A DNA stretch of 64,000 nt from Lactobacillus sp. HBUAS51381 (GTDB lineage Bacteria; Bacillota; Bacilli; Lactobacillales; Lactobacillaceae): contig NZ_JAAVSC010000009.1 of assembly GCF_012641095.1 (NCBI RefSeq), positions 1 through 64,000 of the forward strand. The letters are read 5' to 3'. Positions 27,384-36,069 of this stretch are shown one piece after another (within the stretch, counting starts at the first letter, position 1; every line of letters starts with the position of its first letter). The position numbers were made by a program, and so were the translations under genes. Below the pieces are notes generated by a model. That model had not been told where the DNA came from. It saw only the letters and a program-made list of their open reading frames with translations, and searched no databases.

Positions 27384-27860
27384 TTTCAACAACACGTCCT
27401 TTTATGACTTTTTTCAAACGTAAGCGAACGAGAAATCTAGCTAACTCAGCCAGTCGTTCATAGTAAATACGAATCACAAACTAATATTACCACACGTTTT
27501 CCCTGTTTCTTGTGAAATATTAAGAAAATCATAACAGATTTTTAAGGTTAAACATCCGTTCGCATTTCAAAGATTCAATAAGCTTTATGTGTATGAAAGC
27601 ACCGCCACACGAGCATTAAGCGGTTACACTAAAGCGAACGAACGTTCAAATTCGGTAAACAATCACTGCTATCGCTCAGCTTGAAGCGGTCAACTAATGC
27701 GGCCCATGAAAGCAGTTGCAGTCTACAAGTTGTGCCCGATAACGCTTTCTGTAGGCTACAATTAGCCAGAATCACGGAAAGTTTGTGAAATCAAAATAAT
27801 GTGCACAAAAAAAACGGGGAAATTCCCCGTTAGTTAGTAATCCCGCCGTTCTGACCCCTT
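27384..27860. other. 477-base intergenic region upstream of the LysM hydrolase
   Basis: It holds a minus-strand extended -10 (TGGTAATAT, -10 at 27484-27489) likely used by the hydrolase gene, with a leader of about 95 nt. It also holds the terminator of the DUF1002 gene at its right end. The middle (about 27540-27800) is AT-richer than the flanking genes. It contains only a weak inverted repeat (AGTCTACA/TGTAGGCT). I see no ORF with a ribosome binding site. Confidence 0.5.
27807..27830 (-). terminator. Terminator of the DUF1002 gene
   Basis: Minus-strand ACGGGGAA/TTCCCCGT stem followed by eight T, 30 bases after the stop. Confidence 0.85.
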
Positions 27861-28880
27861 TTAGTTGAAGAGTCCTTGGAAGAACGCCACGACTTTATGC
27901 CAGATTTGAACTAAGAAATTCTCTGCTTTTTTGGCATCCGCACTGTTGGCAAAGTCTTTCACATTTGCCATTTTGTTACCGATACTGTTGGCCAAATTAC
28001 TGGCCACGTTGGTGACATTGGTCACATAAGTTTTGCTGGTCGATACCGGTGCTTGCTGCACTTTGCTCAGTGCCACCGCAATATTCGTGATCTGCGTTTG
28101 GCTGGTCTTGCCATCAATCCCCTGCTTAGCCAAAGCCTTCTGCAGCATGGCTTCGATGTCGGCCTTAGTCGCTAAGTCATCCCCGTTCTGTCGTTGCTTC
28201 GCGAGATCGGACGAGACTGACCCGACGGCGGACATCAATTTGCCCGGATACTTCTTATCATTATTGTTATTATCGATCGCCGGTTGGGTGGCATCCAAGA
28301 CGCCATTCGCCGCTTGCGTATTCTCCGCGTTCAACGTCAATCCGTCGGCGGCCAACGCCTTATACACACCCGTCAACGCCGATTCGCCAGAGACTGACTT
28401 GTCGGCCGTCACGGTGATGATCACATCCTTCACCCCGGCCATTGTTGCGACCATGGCGTACTGCTGCGAAGTGACTTCCGTAATATTATTACTACCATTA
28501 TAGTCCGCGATGTTCACCTTAACACCGGTTCCTGGATCGGCGGGTGCTAGGGCCACCGAACTAATCATGCTGGCATCGGTGGTTCCGGCTGAATTCAAAT
28601 ACTTGGCGTAGTCGCTCCCCGTGGCCGTCAAGGCACTGTAATTGGACTTAACGCCCAGCGCTGACGCCACACTGTCCTTATCTTCACTAGCTAGGCCTGC
28701 CCCATAGACCACGTAAGCCTTGGACAATGCCTTGGTTTGAACCGTGCTCCCACTGGTGGCAGAACTACTTGTCTCGCTCGTGTCGGTCGCTGTCGTATCG
28801 GCATAACCGCTAATCCGACCACCGATTCCCACGACCAGAGCGGCCGCAGCTAAGCTCAAAATAAGTCGCTTTAATTTCAT
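27861..28880 (-). CDS. DUF1002 domain exported protein
   Basis: 339 aa, function unknown. An N-terminal signal peptide (KLKRLILSLAAAALVVGIGG) is followed by a Ser/Thr/Asp-rich stretch and a DUF1002-type body. Visible features are KAYVVYGAGL near the start of the domain, VKVNIADYNGSNNITEVTSQ and the AALAADGL-like helical segments. The C-terminus ends in an amphipathic aromatic helix (FLVQIWHKVVAFFQGLFN). The ATG at 28880 follows a GAGAG site. It is transcribed alone and lies near two wall hydrolases, which suggests an envelope role. Confidence 0.78.
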   Translation of the reverse strand: MKLKRLILSLAAAALVVGIGGRISGYADTTATDTSETSSSATSGSTVQTKALSKAYVVYGAGLASEDKDSVASALGVKSNYSALTATGSDYAKYLNSAGTTDASMISSVALAPADPGTGVKVNIADYNGSNNITEVTSQQYAMVATMAGVKDVIITVTADKSVSGESALTGVYKALAADGLTLNAENTQAANGVLDATQPAIDNNNNDKKYPGKLMSAVGSVSSDLAKQRQNGDDLATKADIEAMLQKALAKQGIDGKTSQTQITNIAVALSKVQQAPVSTSKTYVTNVTNVASNLANSIGNKMANVKDFANSADAKKAENFLVQIWHKVVAFFQGLFN

Positions 28881-28994
28881 TGTCTGCACTCTCTTTTCAC
28901 TTGAATTTAACTTCTCCCGTGAAATCAGTATAGCACGTGAAAACCTCGGGAAGCCAAGTTCAACGTGACCTTAGAGAATTCTTCAGACTTGGCG

Positions 28995-29888
28995 CTATTG
29001 CCAGAAACGCCGTGCGCCCGCGTATTCTGGAGCAAACGCAGACTTTGCCATACTGGTTTCTTCGACCTTCCCGCCCGGCTTCGGTGCATGGAGAATCTGG
29101 CCGGCACCTGCATAGAGGCCGACGTGATGAACGGCGCCCGTGCCGTGTTCCGTGGCAAAGAAAACCAAATCGCCGGCCGTCAACTCTTCCGGGGCAACCG
29201 GGTAACCATTGGCAAACTGATCCTGAGCATCCCGAGGAACCGGAATTCCCAGGGCGCGGTGTAATGCATAGACGAAGCCCGAACAGTCAAAACCGGCTGG
29301 GGTCAATCCCCCCCACAGGTAAGGCGTCTCAATGAATTGACGACCCAGGGCCAAAATGCGATCGCCATCATCCACACCACTGATCCCAAGTTTAGCCGCA
29401 GCTGCTGGAATTTGCCCCACACCCAAAGGCGTCACGACTTGAATCCAGTCACTGTCCTGACTCGTCGTGGTCAGAATCGTCCCCATGGGTAACTCCAGGA
29501 CGGGCTGCTGATTCACATCCAGTAAGGTCGTTGACGGCTGCACTAACCGCACCGTCGTTGTTGGGTATTCGAGTTCGGCATCGCTTGTGGTGAGCTGCCC
29601 CATCGGAATCCAACCGGGATAGCCCCGACGTTCAGCTCGATTGGACTGCCGCGTCACAAAGACGTGGGCCCAGTCGCCCTCTTGCCGGTCCAAAATCACC
29701 CGGTCATTGAACAGCGCTTCCGTGACGATACTATTGTTATCGGCTAAGCGTTGCCGATCCGTTGGCTGAAGTGCTGCCACCCAAGCCGCTAAATCGCCGT
29801 TCTTCAAGTACGTTTGATCAGTCTTTGTGGCTGCCGTCGGTGCGGACCACACCAATGCCGTGGGAACCTTAATCCGTCGAATCTCCAT
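28995..29888 (-). CDS. NlpC/P60 peptidase, gamma-D-glutamyl dipeptidyl-peptidase (YkfC-like)
   Basis: 297 aa without signal peptide, so probably cytosolic. SH3-like domains occupy about 1-165. The NlpC/P60 domain follows, with catalytic Cys in GFDCSGF and His in VHHVGLYAG; the third residue is His in ILHAP. The layout matches YkfC-type peptidases, which cleave the gamma-D-Glu-diamino-acid bond of recycled muropeptides. It fits with the recycling enzyme MurQ at 36-37 kb. GGAGG precedes the ATG. Monocistronic. Confidence 0.86.
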   Translation of the reverse strand: MEIRRIKVPTALVWSAPTAATKTDQTYLKNGDLAAWVAALQPTDRQRLADNNSIVTEALFNDRVILDRQEGDWAHVFVTRQSNRAERRGYPGWIPMGQLTTSDAELEYPTTTVRLVQPSTTLLDVNQQPVLELPMGTILTTTSQDSDWIQVVTPLGVGQIPAAAAKLGISGVDDGDRILALGRQFIETPYLWGGLTPAGFDCSGFVYALHRALGIPVPRDAQDQFANGYPVAPEELTAGDLVFFATEHGTGAVHHVGLYAGAGQILHAPKPGGKVEETSMAKSAFAPEYAGARRFWQ

Positions 29889-30043
29889 TAAAACCGCCTC
29901 CAGTTTCTTTACCCCAATCTTACCAATAATTTGACCAACTTACTAGATTGTTCTGAATTTCTTCATGGTTCACAACTTAATGCTTAGGGAACGAGAACGC
30001 CAGCTACGTTCCGAATTTTTGGTCGACACCGTCTCCTATCTAT

Positions 30044-30079
30044 AAAAAGCCACGCTAGTTGCGGAAGCCTAGCGTGGCT
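30044..30079 (-). terminator. Terminator of tkt
   Basis: Minus-strand AGCCACGCTAG/CTAGCGTGGCT perfect 11-bp stem followed by TTTTTA. Confidence 0.88.
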
Positions 30080-30114
30080 GGAAGACGACATATTATAGTA
30101 GAAATGAAACCCTT

Positions 30115-32136
30115 TTACTGTAAATCAAGGTAGGCTTGGACAACGTGATCCACGGTAAAGCCAGCCGACTTAACGACGGTCGCCCCGTTACCACTCGCCC
30201 CAAACCGTTCCTGGGTCAACGCCACGCCATCTAGGCCAACGTAACGGTACCAACTCGCCCCGCTAGCCATTTCAACGGCAACGCGCCGTCGTAAGTGCTT
30301 GGGCAAGACCTGTTCTTGATAGGCAGCGGTTTGGGTGCTGAATTTTTCAAAACTTGGTAGGGACACCACGCGAACATCATGGCCCAATTCGGCCAAGCGT
30401 TGCTGGGCATCCACCGCCAACTTCACTTCAGACCCGGAGGCCATCAGAATCCCTTCCGCCTCATGTTGTGCCTCGGTCACGACGTATCCCCCACGCTTAA
30501 CGCCACGACGTACCTTAGCCGCCGCCTTTGGCAGGGTCGGTAGGCCTTGACGCGTCAACACGATGGCCGTGGGATGATCCGTAGCCGCAATGGCTTGTTC
30601 CCACGCGGCCACGGTTTCGTTCCCATCGGCTGGCCGGTAAACGGTCAGTCCTGGAATCGACCGCAAGGCGGCTAACTGTTCAACGGGTTCGTGCGTAGGA
30701 CCATCCTCACCAACCGCCAATGAATCGTGGGTGAAGACGTAAATCACTGGGAGCTTTTGCAGTGCGGCCAACCGGATTGCCGGCTTCATGTAATCGGAGA
30801 AGACGAAGAAGGTCGACCCATAGACCCGGGTGCCCCCGTGCAGCGCAATCCCGTTCATAGCCGCCGCCTCGGCGAACTCGCGAACCCCGAACCAGAGATT
30901 CTTACCGGTCGGATTGTCCCGGCTAAACCGATCTTCGCCCTGAACATTGGTCTTGTTGGAGCTAAACAGGTCCGCCGAACCGCCCCAAAGATTCGGGCAA
31001 GCCGCGCTCAACTGCTGGAGAATCTCGTGGCCACTAGCCCGTGAAGCCAAGGCGTCTTTCTTGTAGTAGGTCGGCAGGCTAGCCGTGTAATCGGCGGGAA
31101 GGGTTTGACTAATCCCCTGAGCGAATTGTGCCGCCAGCACGGGTTCTGCGGCGGAGTAACGTGCCACCAGATTCGACCATTCTTGATGGCTAGCCCAACC
31201 ACGAGACTTCACGGTACTCTGGAACCGGTCACTGACCGCCGTTGGGACCGTAAAGGGATCGTTGTGCCAATTGTAAAATTCCCGGGTGGCTGCGAGGTCG
31301 ACATCGTTTAACGGCGCGCCGTGCACCTTGTTGGTTCCCTGATGGGGGCTCCCCGCACCGATCACCGTCTTAACCTCGATCAAGGTTGGCCCCGCCTGGT
31401 TGTTCTTAGCGGTATTAATCGCATCATCGATGGCCGTTAAATCATTGCCATCCGCAACCCGGAGATAGTTCCAACCGTAGCTTTCAAACCGACCGGCAAC
31501 GTCATCATGACAAGCATTGGCCAGCGGCCCGTCGAGCGACACATCATTTGAATCATATAACACAATCAGTTTATTTAATTTTAATTGGCCGGCAAGACTG
31601 GCAGACTCTGCTGCCACCCCTTCCATCAGATCGCCATCGCCACAAATCGCGTAAGTATAGTGATCAACGACATTAAAGGCGTTGCGATTATAAGTAGCGC
31701 CTAGATGCATTTCTGCCATGGCCATCCCCACGGCCATACCAATACCTTGGCCCAAAGGCCCCGTTGTCGCGTCTACCCCTGGTGTAACCCCGTACTCCGG
31801 ATGACCGGGCGTCTTACTCCCCATTTGTCTGAAATTCATCAGGTCATTCTTGCTCAACGCGAAACCGCTCAAATGAAGGAGGCTGTACAGCATCGCCGAC
31901 CCATGTCCCGCGGAAAGGACGAAACGATCACGGTTAAACCATTGCGGAAAAGAGGGATCAATCCGCAAGTGCCGTGAAAAGAGGACGTAGGCCATTGGCG
32001 ATACCCCTAGTGGCAATCCCGGATGACCCGACCGTGCCCGGGAAATCATATCCATACTGAGCATCCGCACTGCCGTCACGGCCTGCGTATCAACCTCATC
32101 AAAATCTGCTTTTTTTACGACCTGTTCATTCAACAT
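30115..32136 (-). CDS. tkt: Transketolase
   Basis: Thiamine-diphosphate enzyme of the pentose phosphate pathway, 673 aa. It shows SGHPGLPLG near residue 35, the active-site SAGHGSAMLY, the cofactor motif ICGDGDLMEG and the transketolase signature FVFSDYMKPAIRLAA. The C-terminal domain is complete. It moves two-carbon units between sugar phosphates and supplies ribose 5-phosphate. GAGG lies 10 bases before the ATG. It is next to rbsK and rbsR, which fits ribose use, though a gap and a terminator separate the genes. Confidence 0.95.
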   Translation of the reverse strand: MLNEQVVKKADFDEVDTQAVTAVRMLSMDMISRARSGHPGLPLGVSPMAYVLFSRHLRIDPSFPQWFNRDRFVLSAGHGSAMLYSLLHLSGFALSKNDLMNFRQMGSKTPGHPEYGVTPGVDATTGPLGQGIGMAVGMAMAEMHLGATYNRNAFNVVDHYTYAICGDGDLMEGVAAESASLAGQLKLNKLIVLYDSNDVSLDGPLANACHDDVAGRFESYGWNYLRVADGNDLTAIDDAINTAKNNQAGPTLIEVKTVIGAGSPHQGTNKVHGAPLNDVDLAATREFYNWHNDPFTVPTAVSDRFQSTVKSRGWASHQEWSNLVARYSAAEPVLAAQFAQGISQTLPADYTASLPTYYKKDALASRASGHEILQQLSAACPNLWGGSADLFSSNKTNVQGEDRFSRDNPTGKNLWFGVREFAEAAAMNGIALHGGTRVYGSTFFVFSDYMKPAIRLAALQKLPVIYVFTHDSLAVGEDGPTHEPVEQLAALRSIPGLTVYRPADGNETVAAWEQAIAATDHPTAIVLTRQGLPTLPKAAAKVRRGVKRGGYVVTEAQHEAEGILMASGSEVKLAVDAQQRLAELGHDVRVVSLPSFEKFSTQTAAYQEQVLPKHLRRRVAVEMASGASWYRYVGLDGVALTQERFGASGNGATVVKSAGFTVDHVVQAYLDLQ

Positions 32137-32447
32137 TGTAAAATAACCTCACTTTGAGCGACCGGACCATTCACGATCGCAAGTTTTGATTGGCACATGC
32201 ATACGTTGATTTAATCGATATCGTCAACGGCATCTCCTTGACTTTTCTAAGTATACCAATTCAACTGAAATAATGCAACCATTCTTTAGAAAGTTATTCT
32301 ATCAACGTTTATGTTGGACAGATACCTGTATTGGTAAATATACCGATTCATTGATGTTGCAACCGGTTGTCTCAAAAGTGCAAAAAAAAGCAATCTTTTC
32401 CGAAAAATTCGGCAAAGATTGCTAACTTAATGATCACTTTCAGAAAA
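32137..32447. other. 311-base gap between rbsK and tkt
   Basis: The left part holds the tkt leader with a dyad (CGTTGA/TCAACG arms around ATCGAT, about 32203-32231) that could be an operator or part of a promoter. The -10/-35 pair there is weak (TTGACG and TATGCA, 18-base spacer). The right end is the rbsK terminator. Nothing coding is seen. Confidence 0.4.
32382..32423 (-). terminator. Terminator of rbsK
   Basis: Minus-strand AGCAATCTTTGCCGAA/TTCGGAAAAGATTGCT stem followed by eight T, 24 bases after the stop. Confidence 0.88.
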
Positions 32448-33368
32448 TTACTTTTGGCTTGCGGCGATGATGTCCGCATACGTTGGGATCGATGGCATCG
32501 CCCCTAAACCTTGCACCGTCAAAGAACTTGCCCGTTGTGCAAAGGTTAAGGCAGATTCAATATTGCTCAAATCAGGCTTTAACTGGGAACTGAGGGCCCC
32601 GATGAACGTGTCCCCGGCAGCGGTCGTATCAACGGCCTTTACCTTAAATGCCGGAACGAACCCGGATTCCTTTTCCGTGGCGTAGTATGCCCCTTTACTC
32701 CCAACGGTAATAATCAGGTTCTTGACGCCCATTTCCCGGAATTTAGCGGCGTTAGCGTCCATGGAAGCCCGATCCGTCACTTCAATCCCCGTTAAGTCGG
32801 CACTTTCGGTTTCGTTAGGCACGACCAAATCGGTCACCTTTAACAGCGCAGGATCGATCTTAGCTGCGGGAGCAGGATTCAAAATCGTCGTGACGTTGTG
32901 CTTCTTAGCCACTGTAAAGGCAGTCAATGCTGCGGCCTGTGGCGTTTCAAATTGCGTAATTAAAAAGTCGGTCTTGGCAATGGCGTCTTCATCCGCAATG
33001 ACCTCATCTTCCTTGATCTGCTGGTTTGAGCCACCGTAGACCAGGATACTGTTTTGGCCTTCTTCATCCAACAGAATGAAGGCAGAACCGGTTCCGACCG
33101 TCTTATCGGTCACAATAGCGCTCGTGTCAATCTTATCTACTTGCAGCGATTCCACCATGAAACGGCCAGCATCATCATTGCCGACCTTACCGATGAACTG
33201 GGTCTCCGCACCGGCACGCGCTGCGGCAACCGCTTGGTTTGCACCCTTCCCACCAGCGGCACTACTCTTGTTTTCAGTTGACAGCGTTTCGCCTGGTAAC
33301 GGCATCCGGGGAACCCGTAAGGTTGTATCCACGTTGAGACTTCCAAGAACAGTTACTTTGTTTGCCAT
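32448..33368 (-). CDS. rbsK: Ribokinase
   Basis: PfkB-family kinase of 306 aa that makes ribose 5-phosphate from ribose and ATP. Signature 1 is AAGGKGANQAVAAARAG and signature 2 is DTTAAGDTFIGAL, which contains the catalytic Asp. The N-terminal VLGSLNVDTTLRVPRMPLPG is typical. The ATG at 33368 follows GGAGTGG; the frame is open eight codons further. The upstream region holds a promoter and a perfect operator palindrome, and the adjacent LacI-family gene probably controls it. No ribose transporter gene is nearby in this window. Confidence 0.94.
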   Translation of the reverse strand: MANKVTVLGSLNVDTTLRVPRMPLPGETLSTENKSSAAGGKGANQAVAAARAGAETQFIGKVGNDDAGRFMVESLQVDKIDTSAIVTDKTVGTGSAFILLDEEGQNSILVYGGSNQQIKEDEVIADEDAIAKTDFLITQFETPQAAALTAFTVAKKHNVTTILNPAPAAKIDPALLKVTDLVVPNETESADLTGIEVTDRASMDANAAKFREMGVKNLIITVGSKGAYYATEKESGFVPAFKVKAVDTTAAGDTFIGALSSQLKPDLSNIESALTFAQRASSLTVQGLGAMPSIPTYADIIAASQK

Positions 33369-33401
33369 AATAAACTTCCACTCCTTAACCATTTATCCGT
33401 T

Positions 33402-33417
33402 CGTAAAACGTTTTACG
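33402..33417. promoter_or_regulatory. RbsR-type operator
   Basis: CGTAAAACGTTTTACG is a 16-bp perfect palindrome with the central CG typical of LacI/GalR operators. It lies between the rbsK promoter and the rbsK start, about 35 bases after the predicted transcript start, so it would act as a roadblock. It does not fit cre well (no TG at the conserved position). Confidence 0.7.
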
Positions 33418-33457
33418 TATTACCGACACGCCCGGTAACCCGTTTCAGATTACTCCT

Positions 33458-33486
33458 AGCGTATCATGTTTCGAAAAGGCTTACAA
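33458..33486 (-). promoter_or_regulatory. rbsK promoter
   Basis: Minus-strand TTGTAA (33481-33486), a 17-base spacer and TACGCT (33458-33463), giving a leader of about 80 nt that contains the operator. Confidence 0.6.
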
Positions 33487-33531
33487 GTAAAACTTGAACT
33501 TTTTTTCAGCTAATTTTAAAATCTTGTTGGC

Positions 33532-34545
33532 TTATTTACGTATTACCGCGGCCGTACTCTCTCGTTGGCGTAACTCAACGGGCAATTCGACCGTCTGCGG
33601 GGCCAGTTGTCGCTTTTGAATTCGATTAATCAACAATGTGGTGGCCTGCTCTCCCATGGTGACCACCGGCTGATGGACCGTACTGAGCTTCGGCACCACG
33701 TAATCATCGAGATCAATGTCATCATAGCCCAGTACCGAGATATCTTCCGGCACACGAATTCCCCGTTCGTGGAGTCCACGAATCAGGCCCAACGCCATCT
33801 CATCGTTGACGGCAAAGACGGCCGTTGGTGCCTGTTGAATCACGGCATCCGTGGCTTGATAGCCGCCCAATTTAGTCATTGGGGAAATGATGAAGGCTTC
33901 CTCGGGAAGGGTCACCCCAACCTGAGACAAATGGTGTTTAAAGCCTTCCAACCGCACCACCAGATTATCCGTGGGATCGGCCGGCATAATCACCGCAATC
34001 TTCCGGTGCCCCAGTGACAGTAAGTGCTCGGCCGCCAGCTTGCCTCCGCGTTGATCATTGATTCGCACACTATCCAGGCTGGGCCCGCCATTTTGATCGA
34101 TCAGTAGATACGGAATTCCATTCTTCTTCAGGATATTATCAATATCTTTAACCGTAATCGAAGAACTGGCAATGATCAAACCGTCCACTGCCCGTTTAAT
34201 TAACTCCTGTAAGTAGTAGCCTTCCAGGTCTTCATCGTAATTCGCCCCAAAAATCAGCGGGATAAAGTGCCGGTCACGGCTGGTCGCCTGCACCCCTTTG
34301 ATAAACATGCTGAAGAACGGGTTGCCTAAGTTCGGCACAATCACCCCAATTGTCTGGGCCGACCGCATAATCAGGTTGCGGGCATTGAAGTCCGGCACGT
34401 AGCCCATCTCTTCTTGGAGCTGATGCACGCGGGTCCGCGTATCAATGCTAAACCGCTCGCCCTTTCCATTTAAAATCTGCGAAACCGTGGTGACGGAAAC
34501 GCCGGCGGCTTCTGCCAGGTCTCGAATCGTTACTTTCCGTGTCAT
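33532..34545 (-). CDS. rbsR: LacI-family transcriptional regulator, probable ribose repressor
   Basis: 337 aa. The N-terminal helix-turn-helix (TIRDLAEAAGVSVTTVSQIL) and hinge helix precede a periplasmic-binding-protein-like sensor domain (TIGVIVPNLGNPFFSMFIKG, then VFAVNDEMALGLI and SVLGYDDIDLDDYVVPKL). The gene lies just upstream of rbsK in the same direction, and the perfect palindrome between them supports control of ribose genes. The ATG at 34545 follows GGAGGG. The ligand is inferred from context only. Confidence 0.85.
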   Translation of the reverse strand: MTRKVTIRDLAEAAGVSVTTVSQILNGKGERFSIDTRTRVHQLQEEMGYVPDFNARNLIMRSAQTIGVIVPNLGNPFFSMFIKGVQATSRDRHFIPLIFGANYDEDLEGYYLQELIKRAVDGLIIASSSITVKDIDNILKKNGIPYLLIDQNGGPSLDSVRINDQRGGKLAAEHLLSLGHRKIAVIMPADPTDNLVVRLEGFKHHLSQVGVTLPEEAFIISPMTKLGGYQATDAVIQQAPTAVFAVNDEMALGLIRGLHERGIRVPEDISVLGYDDIDLDDYVVPKLSTVHQPVVTMGEQATTLLINRIQKRQLAPQTVELPVELRQRESTAAVIRK

Positions 34546-34769
34546 AGCACCCTCCACACCAATCTATCAAATCTCGACGAAATTGCCGTCCCCCCCGTAT
34601 TCAACTGGGAGACCACAACCACTTGCATTAATTATACCCTATCCGCACCGTCAGTTGCTGAACAATTTTAGTTATTTTTTCAGTTGGTATTCGTTATTAT
34701 TAAATTTATCAAACGGCAAACCGCGTCAAACGGGCCCCTGAGCGCCCAAGATTCGGAAACGCCGGCCAA

Positions 34770-34969
34770 ATACACGAAAAAGACCAGTCAAGAGTGGGCC
34801 AAATGGTGGTTAGCTGGTGAGCATTAAGGCTGATCCTCGAATAATCCCGGGTTTGGATTGTTTGATGATCCGTTTTAAGCGAAACCGGCTGCCATTTGGC
34901 CCACGTTTCAGCAAATTATATGCGAAGACATCAAGCGTCTGGCGGCCGCAATACACGAAAAAGACCAGT
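34770..34969. repeat. Direct and inverted repeats in the rbsR-aldo/keto reductase gap
   Basis: The 19-base sequence ATACACGAAAAAGACCAGT occurs at 34770-34788 and again at 34951-34969. Between them lie perfect 13-base inverted arms, GTGGGCCAAATGG (34794-34806) and CCATTTGGCCCAC (34892-34904). The right direct-repeat copy is part of the reductase terminator. The rest of the 463-base gap (34546-35008) has no ORF. It contains a TATAAT on the minus strand (about 34632-34637) that may serve rbsR, but no -35 is clear. Confidence 0.7.
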
Positions 34970-35001
34970 AACACCGCAGTCCGGTGTCTTCACTGGTCTT
35001 T
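34957..35001 (-). terminator. Terminator of the aldo/keto reductase gene
   Basis: Minus-strand AAAGACCAGT/ACTGGTCTTT outer stem with an inner CACCG/CGGTG stem, followed by TTTTTCG. Confidence 0.85.
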
Positions 35002-35008
35002 CCCCACG

Positions 35009-35998
35009 CTAAGCTTTTAAAATTTTATCAATCGCTTGTAATTCTTCAGCGTCAAATTCCAAATTCTGAACGGCCTTGACGTTTTCATATAAATGTTCTG
35101 GTTTGGAAGCACCCGTAATCACACTGGTAATCACTGGGTTGTGGAGCAACCAGGCTAAGGCCATGTGCGACAACTTTTGGCCGCGACTGTGAGCAATCTT
35201 GTTCAAGCCCTGCAGCTTCTGCAGCATCTTGTCACGTCCCGCGTCCAGGATGAATTCACTCGACCAATGAATGTCGACGTCTTCCGGAATGCCATCCAGG
35301 TATTTGTCCGTCAACAGACCCTCACACAATGGTCCGTAGGCAATCGCCCCGGCGTTGTTCTTCTTTAACATGTCGAACAAGCCATCATCATTGGCCGTCT
35401 GGTTCAACATGTTGTAGGATACCTGATCCACCACAAACGGCGTATGCAGGTCCTTGAAGATCTTAATCATCGCTTCGGCTTGGGGTGCCGTGTAGTTCGA
35501 AATGCCCACGTAGAGGGTCTTTCCTTGCCGCACCATGTCATCCAACGCCACGGCCGTTTCCTCCGGTGACGTTTCAGCATCGTAACGGTGGCTGTAAAAG
35601 ATATCCACGTAGTCGAGACCCATGCACTTGAGTGAACGGTCGAGTGATGCCATGAGGGCCTTACGTGAGCTCATTTGGCCGTAAGGGCCGGGCCACATGT
35701 GGAAACCCGCCTTACTACTAATGACCAATTCGTCACGGTAGGGCTTTAATTCACGGTCTAACACTTCACCAAAAAGCCGCTCTGCTTCGTAGGACCCTGG
35801 CCCATAGTTGGCGGCCAAGTCAAAGCTAAAGATCCCGGCATCAAACGCCTTTAAGATAATGTCGCGGGTATCGCCGTAATTGGCGTGTTCCCCATATTTA
35901 TGCCACATCCCAAAGGAAATTGCTGGTAATTGAAACCCAGTATTTCCGGCACGCCGCACTGGAATTTTTTCATAACGATGTTCATCTGCTAAATACAT
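35009..35998 (-). CDS. Aldo/keto reductase (YghZ / Kv-beta-like)
   Basis: NADPH-dependent TIM-barrel reductase, 329 aa. Catalytic residues appear as Asp in FDLAANYGPGSYEAERLFG with Tyr in ANYG, Lys in ISSKAGFHMWPGPYG and His in YSHRYDAETSPEET. The WPGPYG and SYNMLNQ segments match the L-glyceraldehyde-3-phosphate reductase/YghZ group; methylglyoxal or other small aldehydes are possible substrates. GGAAGG sets the ATG at 35998. It follows murQ with a 71-base gap and shares its terminator, so the two may form an operon. Confidence 0.87.
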   Translation of the reverse strand: MYLADEHRYEKIPVRRAGNTGFQLPAISFGMWHKYGEHANYGDTRDIILKAFDAGIFSFDLAANYGPGSYEAERLFGEVLDRELKPYRDELVISSKAGFHMWPGPYGQMSSRKALMASLDRSLKCMGLDYVDIFYSHRYDAETSPEETAVALDDMVRQGKTLYVGISNYTAPQAEAMIKIFKDLHTPFVVDQVSYNMLNQTANDDGLFDMLKKNNAGAIAYGPLCEGLLTDKYLDGIPEDVDIHWSSEFILDAGRDKMLQKLQGLNKIAHSRGQKLSHMALAWLLHNPVITSVITGASKPEHLYENVKAVQNLEFDAEELQAIDKILKA

Positions 35999-36069
35999 TT
36001 GCCACATTCCTTCCCTTTATGCCTAACGACCAGTATAAAGGAATTGGTGTGGACCAGTCAAGTTTTGCC

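Noticed and set aside
28033-28503. Plus-strand open frame of 156 codons with hydrophobic stretches
   Set aside because: Antisense to the DUF1002 gene; hydrophobicity follows from the complement of Ala/Asp/Thr-rich codons.
33402-33417. cre box at rbsK
   Set aside because: The palindrome CGTAAAACGTTTTACG lacks the conserved TG/CA positions of cre and is better explained as the operator of the adjacent LacI-family regulator.
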